Shown: in pieces, positions 35,218-47,000 of the stretch
Position numbering within the stretch: the stretch's first letter is position 1
Layout of the letters: each line of letters begins with the position of its first letter
The notes under the pieces: model-generated
Databases searched by the model: none
What the model was told of the DNA's origin: nothing
Seen by the model: the letters and a program-made list of their open reading frames with translations, nothing else
Position numbers and translations under genes: made by a program
Source: Blasia pusilla
Taxonomy: Eukaryota > Marchantiophyta > Marchantiopsida > Blasiales
Reading direction: 5' to 3'
NCBI GenBank assembly: GCA_050084515.1
Contig: CM114274.1
Location: forward strand, 22,258,001 to 22,322,000
Length of the DNA: 64,000 bases

Positions 35218-35690
35218 TGTCACATCTGAGTAGCCGATAGGCCGAGATCTATCGTGGATAGGGCGTAGGAGCCAGCGGACTATCTTGAGTGTAACTTTGT
35301 CCCACGGTGTTGGATGAGGTTGAGCATAGGTCCATTGTGTCAGGAACGTCGTTCCTGACAACTTTCATATTGAGGTCTTTTACAGCCGGGTGACTTGTTG
35401 ACCAGGTCACCCGCCCCTGGTAACCTGTGCGAGCAGGTTACCAAGGGAAGGGCTATTTTTAGGGGAAGAGCCTTTTGGCTCTTCTCAACCCTATATAAGA
35501 GAGGAAGATGGCTTTTCTAAGCCATCTTTCTCATGTTGGGCCGTTGGAGCACCTCCCTTGTATGTGTGTGAGCTAGGACTAGGGTGCTAGCGTCCGGATT
35601 CCTTGATAGCACAGGGTGGACGAGGCTCGATATGCCGATTTAAATTGAGGAGTGGAGTTTTAGGTCGGGTGTGCCATTTTTACTACTTTT
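35218..35690 (+). repeat. Terminal block A2
   Basis: Second copy of the A block, with TGTCACAT start, all five hairpins and the 'cctatataagag' TATA-like box. It ends in a T-rich run (about 35687-35700) where A1 instead passes into leader. Differences from A1 are mostly C/T and G/A changes. Confidence 0.93.
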
Positions 35691-35701
35691 TTTTTTTTTT
35701 G

Positions 35702-35832
35702 GATCTCCATGTATATATATGAGTTGATTTTTGTACATGTATGGATCGACCTGTGTGTGGGGAAGATTGGTGTTGTGTGGTGTAGATGTGACGAGCGATG
35801 TATGTTGTGTAGCGATATGTATGCGCACGACA
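35702..35832 (+). repeat. Terminal block B2 (3' end of the element)
   Basis: Same length (131 bases) and orientation as B1, ending CGACA followed by the host duplication GTCA (35833-35836). A diverged B copy also follows A in the solo LTR at 1252-1862, so B after A at the 3' end is a family feature. Confidence 0.92.
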
Positions 35833-37084
35833 GTCAGGACTCAAGGATTGTAGAGGGATGGAAATTAATAATGGAGTTTCAACCCTTTAATGAAGTGCAA
35901 AGGAGGTCGGAAATTTTTTTCCGGTTGGTTTTCTAACTTGCCGGAAATTAGATGGACAGTCTTCCAAATTATCATCAATGAACCATGGGAAATATTTAAA
36001 AAATTGAAATTAACCAACAAATTATTTAAAAAATCCCAAAAATAAATTGTGGAATCCAACAACCAACTTTTTTAACCGAGTTGAAAATTAAAATTTCCGA
36101 TACCATAACAAAGCTGCCATAAATCTTCTACCCCTCGAGAAAAAACTCCCCTAACCTTGATGGGGATATCCTGGTGTCCAAGCCTTGGACATGGGCTCCC
36201 TCCAACCGTATGATGGCCACCTCTTTAGGACACTTGCTCTAAATTTCAGGCCACACACTTTGACCCTCCACCTAATTTACCGATGGACATTCAATATGCT
36301 AACCTGTAGTATACACTTCGTGATGTTGCTGTTAAGGCAACTCGTGTGTAACCAAGCATATGACGGTGCAAAATTAACAATGTTTGTGCCTACTTCCCGC
36401 ATATGCATCCTTGCTATAGGTTTGCCTCAAGGATACAATATTACCTTTGTTTTGCCTCTTGACCCTCTTCTTTCTGCGTTCTTCATTTCTTTTCTTTCCT
36501 TGGTACGCCTATTTTATACCTAAGCCGTATACCATCCGCATGGTAAGGTCTTATTTTCTTCCCACTCTCTTCTTTCTTTTTCTTTCTTTCTTCATGGCTG
36601 ATTTTGGCAATGTCAATCCGCTTGAATTTATCATCAAGTATGCTCGTGTATACTTCCGCGATACAATGCTTCGCCTACCAGGAAAGCATTGTGTTTCTAT
36701 CTCTACTTCACTTTGAAAGTCAAGATACACTAAGCTGCGATGGTCCAAGTTTGATTTCTTCCGCATGAGTGCTTAATTTCCTTCCTCTTTGCACACTTTC
36801 ATTTCCTTTGCGTTTGCTCACTTGCTTACAATCTACCTGTCTTGCGGCTTCACATCCTACTTTCCGTGTTTACTTACTTTTTCTACCAGTAACTCACTTT
36901 GATTCCCAATTTTGTGAGGGTACCTTCTTGTCGATGTGGCTCTGTTTTGTTGCTCTTTTTAGCTACCGTTTGCTGCTCACCATCTCTGACCTCAGCTCAG
37001 AGCTTCCGCCCACCATTTAGAGGTTCCTACCATACTTGGGCATGGTGCGAACGCGGCACTTTTAATCCACCAATATCGTACTTG

Positions 37085-37122
37085 CAGATAAGTAGACCTT
37101 GCTAGCCCGGTCTACTTATCTG
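37085..37122. repeat. Perfect 14-bp inverted repeat with 10-base loop
   Basis: CAGATAAGTAGACC (37085-37098) and GGTCTACTTATCTG (37109-37122) are exact reverse complements around 'ttgctagccc'. It would form a strong hairpin in DNA or RNA. No T-run follows and no gene ends here, so a role is not apparent. Confidence 0.85.
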
Positions 37123-37509
37123 TCACCGACACACACTCTGTGTGATCCAACACTAGTTATCTTATGTAATTTCTATTGATTCGTTTATGTTTCCGCCCTA
37201 CGTTTTTGCACTTGCTCCAAACACTTGTTGCGACCTGTTGATCGGATCCACTAAAGGGCCAAGATTGTGCATGGATGATCTTGTAGCATCTACGCATGGA
37301 CAAAGATGAAGCGCTTATTTGTAGTGCTTGAGAGTCCCGCATAATGATGGGCAAATACGCATATGCAGTGGTTGTTGCAGTAGGTCGTAATAAACTCTCA
37401 AATGTGAAAGCACAAACTGAGAGATTCAGGATAGGCTATCCCCCGAGCGCAGCGAGCATGGTGGAAATGGAGCCATCGGTGTTTAATCTCCGAGCTCACC
37501 TCACTCGCC

Positions 37510-37566
37510 TTGCCTCCCCCCCCCCTTCCTCTCCTCTCCTCTCCTCTCCTCTCCTCTCCTCTCCTT
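37510..37566. repeat. C-run plus (TCTCC)n microsatellite
   Basis: About ten C residues, then about eight TCTCC/CTCTC pentamers. The Arg/Glu-rich minus frame and Ser/Pro-rich plus frame through it are artefacts. Confidence 0.9.
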
Positions 37567-39559
37567 CTCCGTTTGATGCGCGGAGCTCTATGCGTTCGGT
37601 TTTGCTTCATGTGGTAGAACTCCTGTTATGGCCCAAGAGCCATGACACAAAACCAGCTGTGTTGCCCACCTGCCCACTCACCCACATTTCTCCCTTATTG
37701 CGGCATGTCAATTAGCTAGTTTACGGGTTTTTTTGGGGGATTTCTACTCCATAGAAGATGGAACTTTTTCTCCATTTGAGTATTACGAGATAAAACACAA
37801 GTCTTGAGTTATCGTGTTTGGTGGATGTTTCGTTTGTAATAGATGGAAAATTTGAAGTTGTATTCCCTGCGTGCGGGCCCCCACACCTGCTCCGAACATG
37901 AAATTACTATTCAGGGGCTTAGTCAATGAAATCTTAAACATGAAATGTCCGGATCCCGCTTGGAAAGAATCAACCAGCAGCAATCAGGAATATGTGAGAG
38001 GTGATTTCCTTTGTCCAATCTCCGTCCCTCATGCTTCGCTTATGGCCAAGCTCACACCCTCCTATTCCACCTTCTACAGATTCCAACCATGGCGTGTTGA
38101 CATGAGCTAACCATCGCTAGCATCTCGCACACTACACGTTCTCCTCCTGACTTCGCTTTCGAATCCGGCCTAGAATAAGCAGACATAAGAGACTCAGTCA
38201 ATCCCACTACACACCCCACTTGAGATTGAAAACAAAAAGCTCACACTCATAAACTCCTCTCACCTAATCTCTTCATCATGGTCATCGGACCTTCCACTCT
38301 CCGTTCATTCTAGATAGCTCTACAACAGCCTGAACAAGCTTATCTGAGGCAACATATCCTATCTCCGGACCCCCATTCTCATTAGTGCTTTCTAACCCTA
38401 TCCAAATATAATCTATAGCTTACATAATAGTGGTAAGGTTACAACAGAGATCCTATGTAGCTATCTGCCTAATGTTATCCAAGTTATAGATTAAACTTGG
38501 TCCATACGATAGCACTTTCATCATCCAATCTAATAGAGATATTATGACCTACCAATATTACATTACATCCATTTCAATTGCAGGCATCTTATCACATCCA
38601 GGGGGAGTCCTTCTTCTTTTCAAAGATCAAGTCAACAAGGTGCATATCCACTTCCATTACTTCAACTTTATTTATGTCTTACTAGAGTTTAGTCATTTGA
38701 ATTATTGTATATTTCCTTGCTTCATTTAAAGTACCTAAATTCTCATAGTATTTTCTATAATGCCTATCTTTAAAGTATTGTATACCTTTGTGACTTTGTC
38801 AAGCTTGGGTCCTAGAGGTATTGAGGCAAGTGTTGTTAAACAACAAGAGAGCCAACGACTTACGGACCTACTTTGCCTAAGACAATACGAACGGTTGGAC
38901 TCATGCAGAGAGCTCCCATCTCCCACCCTCAACCTACCATTGGCCACCATTAGTTGATGAATTACTTTCCAAATGGATGATATTGTGCTCTAGATTCATT
39001 ACCAACATGCAATGTTGTAGCTACTGCGACAACATCATACATTCAACACCAAGATCAAGAATGAGTACAATCACTGCAAGTTAGTACCCGCCATATGGTC
39101 TCTGCAATGAATTTCTCATTCAGTATATTACTAGTGGGCAGCCCACTAGTAATACAAATGATTCGCAGGCTTCGCATGACTCTTACATGACACCATATTA
39201 TATCCGCGAGATATATATTAGCACCTAATCCCCTATATTTACAGTTGTTATCTATTATAGACTCGGGCATTGGGGTAGTAGAAAAATAAAATGGTTTCCA
39301 TAGAGGATTTTTTAATCCTCCATCCCCCATTGACTCACCTTTAGTTGCCTATAATATAGATCTTACTATTCCATCCATTATACAACCTGTTATAGAAAAA
39401 ATACAAAGAGTCTAGTGTATAAATTTACAACTGAATGAGAAGTATAAAGATTATAGGTGTTTACTATAGCTACCCCAGCCATCAGCAAGACTAGTTATTC
39501 TACCTAGTATTGCAGTTGAAACAATACTTAGTGCATCTCAAAATAAAGGAAAAGTTACT

Positions 39560-41674
39560 CATATCATGTCCTTTAACCCAAACAATCTATTTCCTTATGT
39601 TCTTCTTCTAATAGTTTCTTCCTTAATAAAGACCTTGACAAACCAAGGAAGGAGAATCCTACACTACCAAAACAACATTTATCCAGTCGTTTGTCCAAAC
39701 ACTCCATCAACCCTCAAATACCAAGTACTCCAGCCTAGCACAAAATGCATCTCAAATACTTAAAGGCCATGGTACATGAATGGGGTATGCCCTATTTCTT
39801 CCTAACACTCACTTCTGATGAAGTATGAGAGACAAGATGGACAGAGATGAGCCACATTGAGGACATAATCCCAAAATTTAACAAAAATTTCACTTTGAGA
39901 GATGAACCGGCAGTATGTGCAAAATTATTCCATACGAGACTTCACACACTCCTCTCCCGGTTCATATTTTCAGGTCCTTAATCACTTGGTAACATCCTTA
40001 ACTACATACTAAGATATGAACTCCAAGGATGAAGAAGTCTACATTGTCACATGATCTTCTGGGTTCATCATACTGATATAGATTGTGTCACATCAAAAAT
40101 TTGTGCATACATACCTCTAGGAGAGGATAGGACAATTCCATCCACAGATCACACTTATATCACACCTTAATGCCTACAGTTACTAAAGGAATATGTTTCT
40201 ACGAAGCAACTACATCGTTGCAAAGGAGGTATATGTATAATTAGGAAGGGAAATAAGAATAAGCCCTACTATATGCTTGATTTATTTACCATTTACCATT
40301 TCTTGTAGGAACATTTGCATGGATCTAGGATGTTATTTTATATTTTTTTAAATGGAAAAACATGGAAGGTACGTACGTGTGCCAATGCATCAGACGAGCA
40401 CTCTTACTTGTACCATGCAAAAAGAAGAAACACGACCATAAAAAATTGGGCATCAAATTTTAAGATAGAAAAAAATACATAAATATTTAAAAAATAGAAG
40501 AAGTTGTTCTTACAACCAAGAAAATATTTTAAGAACATTTTTAAATGTTCATTTGAATAAAATTTTATTATAATGCATGATATTTGACTAGTATACATTG
40601 ATATAATGTCATAAAATTTAAAATGTATTTTAAAAATTTAGCATTTTTTTATTGGTTGTTGGAGGTGGGAGAGGTTTGTGTATCTCTACATTTGGATTTG
40701 GGAGATTAGATGATTCAACTTCTCTCTCACATGGTACTAAAAGTGAAAAGATTTGTGACTGTATTGATATAATTAATGACAAGGACATGCAAAAGTTTCA
40801 TGAGATCAATTTCTTGAGCGATATGACCATTTTGACACCTAGACATATGCATGTAGATGCTATCAATATGGAGGTTATGTATTGATTTTATGGAGGGGTA
40901 AAAATTTGTCAATTTTTTATGATTTGAAAAGAAATATAATGATGTGATTTACATGATTTTTTTAATCTAAACTTACCTCCTCATATGGACCATGTAGGGT
41001 ATTTTAGGGTACACACCTATTTTAGTGCCAACTTTGTTTCAAATGAAGGTATAAGCCATGTTTGATCTAAACTTACCTCCTTATATGGTGCATGTAGGAG
41101 CACACATATTTTAGTGCCAACTTTGTTCCAAATGAGGGTGTGAGCCATGTTTATCCGATAAAGGTTTTGAATATGTGATTCCCTTCAAGGCTACTTCCAC
41201 ATGGTTTGTGCTTGAAGGTTGATACACCAATCATGTTAACAAAAAATATGAATGGTTCAAGGGGACAAGTGAATGACACAAGATTAGTGGTTTATAGATT
41301 CATGCAACATATGATAAATGCTAAAATTACTAGAAGGAAAAATATCGAAGATCAAATTTTCATTCCACTTATTCTTTTGATTGCATTGGACTCCGAGCTA
41401 TCTTTTGATTTGCGTAGATATCAATTTCCAATTTTGCCATGCTTTTGCTATGACTATTAACAAATCACAAGGTAAAACTCTACAAAAACTTAGGATTCAC
41501 TTTTCGATGCTTGTGTTTACTCATGATCAATTATACGTTGCTTTGCCAAGCATGGATATAGGAAGTTCAATTCAAATTATGGCGGGAGGAGATAAATTCC
41601 CAATAAAACAAGCGCTTATTCATGCAACATTGTATACCAACAAACTTTATAATAAAAAATATTATTTATGGTGA
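39560..41674 (+). pseudogene. Helitron Rep/helicase remnant
   Basis: Rep part: MVHEWGMPYFFLTLTSDEV (39769 on), then LHCHMIFWVH, in which HCH (40042-40050) is the HUH-nuclease metal-binding motif; both lie in the same frame. Helicase part: FLSDMTILTPRHMHVDAINMEVM (about 40810-40880), CLKVDTPIMLTKNMNGSRGQVNDTRLVV (41209-41290), and FAMTINKSQGKTLQKL...HDQLYVALPS (about 41443-41555), typical of the Pif1-like C-terminal half. Many stops and frameshifts separate the pieces, and the Walker A region was not found. Helitrons move by rolling-circle replication. The 5' TC and 3' hairpin-CTRR ends were not located. Confidence 0.85.
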
Positions 41675-43528
41675 TTGCAAATTCTCCATTTTTTTTCTAC
41701 CATGCCTATCCACATGTCCTACACATCATACTATTAAGGGCGCTACCTCACTTTGAAGGCCAATGAGTGAATGACAACTATTAGATTTATCCATGATGCT
41801 AGTTCATGAAGTTCTTTCACAAAAATTTACCCTATACTAAGCATAAAACAAGAACGGGTAAGGTTTTAATAATTAGGTTATTTTTATTTGTTTTTAATAA
41901 TATTTATCTCAAATTCAATCATCTTTCACGATGAAATCTTCTAGAGTCTCTTTCCTTTTTATTATCTTTTTTCTTTTGAAAATTAAGTTTTCTTTTCAAG
42001 TTTCATGACAAAAAAATAATTAAAAAATATTTTAATTTAAGTTTTGATTGAAAATAAATATCCCTTTTGGGAAAAAGTGGAAAGGGTAAAAGGATAGTAA
42101 TGGGACAAGAATTATTCTTCAAAAAACTGGAAGATAGATTATTTATATATTATTTTAAATTTTCAAGTTATATCGGGAGAAAACTTCATCTCTCTTTTGG
42201 GAAAAATTTCATCAAAGTAAGTGATATTATTTTACTTATTGAAAGATGGGGATTGGAAAAGAGATTTTTTTTACACAGTTAATAAAGGAAAATATGTGAA
42301 ATTTTTTCTTGAAGCCAAGGTAGATGTATTCTAATTTTTTTCTTTCCACTAGTTTCATATTATCATATATCTTTTTATTCCCAATCATGTCACCAGGTGC
42401 ATTGTGCAGGAAGAAAATTACTAGTATTTGATAATTACTTTCTCCCCATCCCTCTCAAAAGGCCGTATATGAATTAATTTAAAAATCATAAATCTTTTTA
42501 TTAGATTAAGCATCACATGGGATATATATTTAGCCATAGCATTGAATGCCTCGCGTTAGAAACCATAGTCCCAGAATTAACTGTGCCAAGTGACCCTTCG
42601 TGTGCAAACGGGTTAGGGGTTTCACCGAGGATACCCCCAGAGTGATTCATGATGCACCGGTCGTGTTATATCAGTTTTGGGGAACACTGGATATCATGTC
42701 CACCGCACACGCTGCGTCTACTATCAATCGCAACGAGGCATGGACATGATGTCATGTCATGGCCTTGCATGCAATGCCGCCGATAGGCATTCATTACGAT
42801 GCAATCATGGAATGGGATGCCATAGCCTTATATGACATGATCATGCCAACCGTGGCGATGATCGAGCATTTGAATATGAGATGCTTTTGTTTTTTGCGGT
42901 CTCGCCTATTTTTCCTCTTTTAGGCGGGATGCCTCGGCATTTACGAGGCTTTTTGGCCATTCGCTAGTGTTTCCTTGTGATCAGTCATCCTCGTGAACCG
43001 TTGATGGTGTTACAAAGGTGGACCGGTTCAAGCATCCGTTTCCTCGTATAATCGGTCGTCTCCTGCCGTTTATTCGATCTGTATTTATCCGAGCTACATG
43101 AGATGGAGGTGGAGCAATTATAGAGTGCGTTCCTTGATGTTATCGGTCGTCTCCTGCTGTTTAGCCGACTGCGTAAGGTGGAGCGCAGGAACAGTGGCAA
43201 AGACAGAGGTTTGTTTAGATGCGAGTGGATTGTGCACCTTGCCGTTTAGCTGTGTGTATGTGGCTGGGTGCATTTCTTATTTCTTGAGTATTTCATTGTT
43301 CGGATTGTTACCTCATTCCTCACACCAAATCAATTGGCAGTTCGGATTACCTTATTTTCCACTTAGAGTAATTGGCATAACAGATTACCTCATTGTTTGG
43401 ATAACCCCAATTTTCTAGTTATTAACTGATTTTAAGTGTTGCTCTAGATCTAGAAACCTGCGACGGACCAAGCGCCTAGTGAAGTTACTATGATGGACCA
43501 ACTTCCTAATGCGAATTCCGAAGGTTAA
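41675..43528. other. Unassigned; includes a CATG-dense, GC-richer patch
   Basis: AT-rich to about 42540, then GC-richer to about 43200. About 42718-42850 carries many CATG words, like the patch at 61.13-61.30 kb. The word 'atcggtcgtctcctg' occurs twice, 100 bp apart (about 43040 and 43140). No coding region is recognised. Confidence 0.4.
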
Positions 43529-44080
43529 GGAAGCCATTCAACTCAAACAAACTTCCGTTGTAAGCATTCATTTAAACTCTCCGCATACTGTGAGAACTAC
43601 ATAGCATGGAAAAGAGGAAGGTGTCTTGATCTCCGGGAAGGTGATCATTTGCTCGCATGGAGCGCCGAGAATGATGATTACTATCACAAGAATTTATGTA
43701 TTTCTAAACTATATAACACCCTCTTATATACACTCTATGTCATACAAGACCTAGCTTCATTTGACGCCATACCCTCCAAAGGAGACGATGTTACTTCCAT
43801 TCTTGATAAGGAACCTATATCTCGACTTGCCGATGTGTCCAAGAATATAGAGTAACTCGAGAAGACTCATGATAGGCAACTAAGATGTTACTATATCCTG
43901 GAAAGGACTTCCACAACGAGTTCCACATCTGGTGTTGATTGCTCAAAAGACTACAAAGATGTGGAAACCAGCTTGGAAGACAATGTGCAGAGCGGAAGCT
44001 CCAATTGTACAACTATCGACATAGACTGTTACAATGTTGGCGCCAATGAGGACTATTGCACTTTCTTTGAGGAATTCTAG
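43529..44080 (+). pseudogene. Unidentified coding remnant with a single internal stop
   Basis: One frame stays open from the TAA at 43526 to the TAG at 44078-44080, about 183 codons, interrupted only by a TAA at 43853-43855. The translation has a Cys/Tyr/Trp-bearing N-terminal part (HSFKLSAYCENYIAWKRG) and an acidic Ser/Thr/Asp-rich C-terminal part (DVETSLEDNVQSGSSN). It has no motif I recognise. A decayed gene, a retroelement gag fragment or an exon are possible. Confidence 0.35.
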
Positions 44081-47000
44081 GCCACACGCCATGCCTCCGA
44101 GATGCTATCGGGATTTCCCTTGTATAAATAGATAGGGGCGTTCACATGCCACTAGGACTTGCCTTGTATAACTTGATACTGCCAGTATACCTATACTTAT
44201 GTACAATTTTCTTGCCAAATGCTTACCACGGCCTGTGATAAATTTTTTTCCTACACCAGCGTTTTCTTTTTCTGTAGTCATGAAAGCAAGTGTCTTCCCG
44301 CAAGCACACCAATAATTTTGCGCCAATTCTTCACATTCGCAACTTATGATGGCACGATTGTTGGAGCAATCATACAAATTGTCAAATTGAAAAGATGCAG
44401 TCCATTCTTAACATTCAACGGAAAGCAATGAATATGAGCAATGCCAAACGACATGGTATATTTCCTAAGACACCGCGAACGTTGTAAAGATGCAGTCTAT
44501 TTTTAACATTCACTAGTTAGCAATGAAGCCAACATGTTGTATTGCCTAAGGCACCGAGAACATTTAGAATTCGAATAAAAATCAAAGAGCCCAAGCATGA
44601 AAGCCAACAAAAGTCCTCAACTCACAATGTTCACTTACTTTATTTCAGTTCAACAGTATACATACTCTACTACAAATCAGAATTCGAACAAGAGGCCTCT
44701 AGAGAATGCCACCAATCAGGCGAATTTATCGCCAAAACGGAGCTGCAAGCCTCCCACTTATGCAGTCGCAGAACGTTCCTTGTCGAGTCAGCAAAGTCGA
44801 AGCCCTGCTCCTTCTCGAATCCCGCACCAGAGGAGAACGCCAGACACATCGACACGCGCTCCGCTCGTGGGCCCCAACTTCAGGGGATTTCTCTTCGGCC
44901 GTTCGACAAGAAACATTCGCCATCTCCCACGACTTCCTACGATCTCTCCTCTGCTCTATTGTCATTCTTTCTTTTCCGCTATTTGTTCACCGCACGCCAT
45001 TCGCTCACGGCACAACAACTGTACCCAACTTTTTGGCCCATTTTCTCTCCTCTCCCGGTTCCCTTTCGGTGAGCTTTTTCGTGCTTTTTCTCAGGAGGAT
45101 TCCTAGATTTCCGCCTCGTCAGTTAAGGATGCAGGATGCTCAGGTCCCTCACGCACACACTCTTATTTTATTTGCCACTGTATTAGTAGGGTCATTCAAA
45201 GCGAAGTCCTCTTGGAGTTCTGCCACCTTTTCTGATTTGTGTTCTAGTTAGTTTAAAGGTGGGTTTTATTTTTAAATTAAATAATAAACATTTAAAAATA
45301 TTTATTGTTTCCATTTTTTAACTCGAGAGGACTTTCATACAATAAACATCAGGCCCCTTATTCTATTTGGGGCTCGTGCATTGAATTTTGTTAAAAAGCC
45401 TTCCTTTTCTAACCCACTTCCCACTCGAGGATGTTTGGGTCCCTTGGTTACCAACCAAATAGGCTCCTCTTCCTATTTGGTTGTGTTAGAAAAACACAAC
45501 CCTAGTAGAATTCACTATTTTAAGTCTTTTGTATTTTATGCAAACAACTTCCAGCTTATATAATTTCAGTTGTCTCGTTTGGAGAAAACTCCATTTTGGA
45601 ATCCTAATGTGAACTCAAACTATTTGAGGGTTGAAGCGGAGCTCCATCGAGTCCCAGTAGTAGCTCTTTCATGTAGTGTTTCTTTTACTTTGGAGGTGTT
45701 GAGTTTGATAGAGGTGTCCTTGAGGAGCCTTAAGTGAGAGCTATTACTACTAGGTAATTTCATTTGCAAGAAGTGAAAGGCCTCATGTAGAGAACTCTTG
45801 CAATGCTTAGGTTTTGGAGAAGCAAGAATTTAAGTATTAGTGACGAAAAAAATTCGCTCATTTAAAATTTCCCACTTTTTTATTGTGGGTATAGGAAAAA
45901 GAGTCCAAGGGACACCACATAGGAAATATACTAAGGAGGTTGACTCTAGGTTGAATATTTTTTCCAACCAACCAAGGGTAGGACTCTTCGACCCAAGCAA
46001 TGAAGAAACACATCTCCATGCAGTACTAGAGCCAGTGTCACTACCTATATGGACTTCTAAGGAACAAATTGTCCGTACACGATCAATAACTATGAATGAG
46101 TATTTCCACCAATTGAAAAATGTTTTATTAGGCTCACAAATATCGATTCCACCTGCATCGAAGCCAATAAAAAGCTAAGTCATCAAAGGGACCTAGGACT
46201 AAGATATTAACTCCACATACCCTTGAAGTTTGTAAGTTTTTTTAAGAGGAATCTTATCCATTCCATTCTAGCTCTCAATGAGCTTGGATGAGTCAAGTCT
46301 ATCATAATGATTACCTCAAATGAAGGGACAAATAAAAATGCTCTCTTAATTCTGGTCTCTTTTAATGTGTTGAATATAAAATCCTCAACCATATTGACTA
46401 GACGATTGGATGCATAAACTATGTTTTAGAGTTTCCAACTTATCACTCCAAAATATTTTTCTAGAGAACATTTCTTATAAATACACCTTCTTTACTGCGT
46501 CTAAGATCATTTCTTAATATTATGTGAAATGATGAATGGAATTTATAGAATAAAAAATCGATCTCCAATGTTTCTCCATGTGATCATCTCAAGATATATA
46601 ATAGTTCGAGAAAATCCTAGAGTTACCAACCAAGTATAATTGGATTTTGTAACAGTTTAAAATCTAATTAAATACCAAATTTGCTCAATTTAGATTCATT
46701 TTGAGGGGAAACACATCTTTAAATTTTGTGACGCTGATTTATTCTTTATCTGCAGAAAAATTTCTCTCTGTTGGTGCAAATATAAATAATTTCTCTTCTT
46801 TGTTGTCTACTCACATCAACACTTCCTTTCAATCACCAAGTAATCACTATCCTTCATTGTCCATTCTTCTAAAACACAACAAGGTGGAGGAAAATTTAAT
46901 TTCTTAGTCTAACTCGAGTTTCTCATAGGCCGACGACTTCTTCTTCCAATTCAAGAAAGCCACTCTCATCCTCAATGTTACCTCAAGTAATCTTCAACCC

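Larger units (their letters stand above)
26629..35832 (+). mobile_element. Ty3-type retrotransposon encoding DNA methyltransferase and PHD finger, with split terminal repeats
   Basis: Structure: A1 (26629-27098), leader, gag-like region, protease remnant, C5 DNA methyltransferase, RT, RNase H, integrase, PHD finger, then B1 (35085-35215), A2 (35218-35690) and B2 (35702-35832). The outermost bases are TG and CA. The four bases GTCA flank both ends (26625-26628 and 35833-35836). The domain order protease-(extra)-RT-RNaseH-integrase is that of Ty3/gypsy. The copy is defective: in-frame stops at 30138, 31110, 31371, 31386, 31944, 32899, 33391, 33814, 33829, 34262, 34337 and 34868; frame changes near 32450, 33860, 34200 and 34950; and a deletion in RT. 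It sits about 210 bp downstream of the hAT remnant. Both termini and the coding order are read directly from sequence; family membership is from motif recognition. Confidence 0.92.
35837..39559. other. Unassigned sequence
   Basis: No gene is supported. Plus-strand open frames at about 36185-37105 are T- and C-rich and resemble low-complexity translation. Two small repeats inside it are listed separately. From about 38960 to 39560 the sequence may already belong to the upstream part of the Helitron remnant, but no motif confirms this. Confidence 0.4.

Noticed and set aside
26629-35832. DIRS/Ngaro-type tyrosine-recombinase element
   Set aside because: The split repeats suggest it, but a DDE integrase with HHCC module is present, a target duplication flanks the element, and no tyrosine recombinase was seen.
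44542-45251. Three overlapping plus-strand ORFs of 169-181 codons
   Set aside because: All three frames are open together in a C-rich stretch, typical of composition rather than coding.
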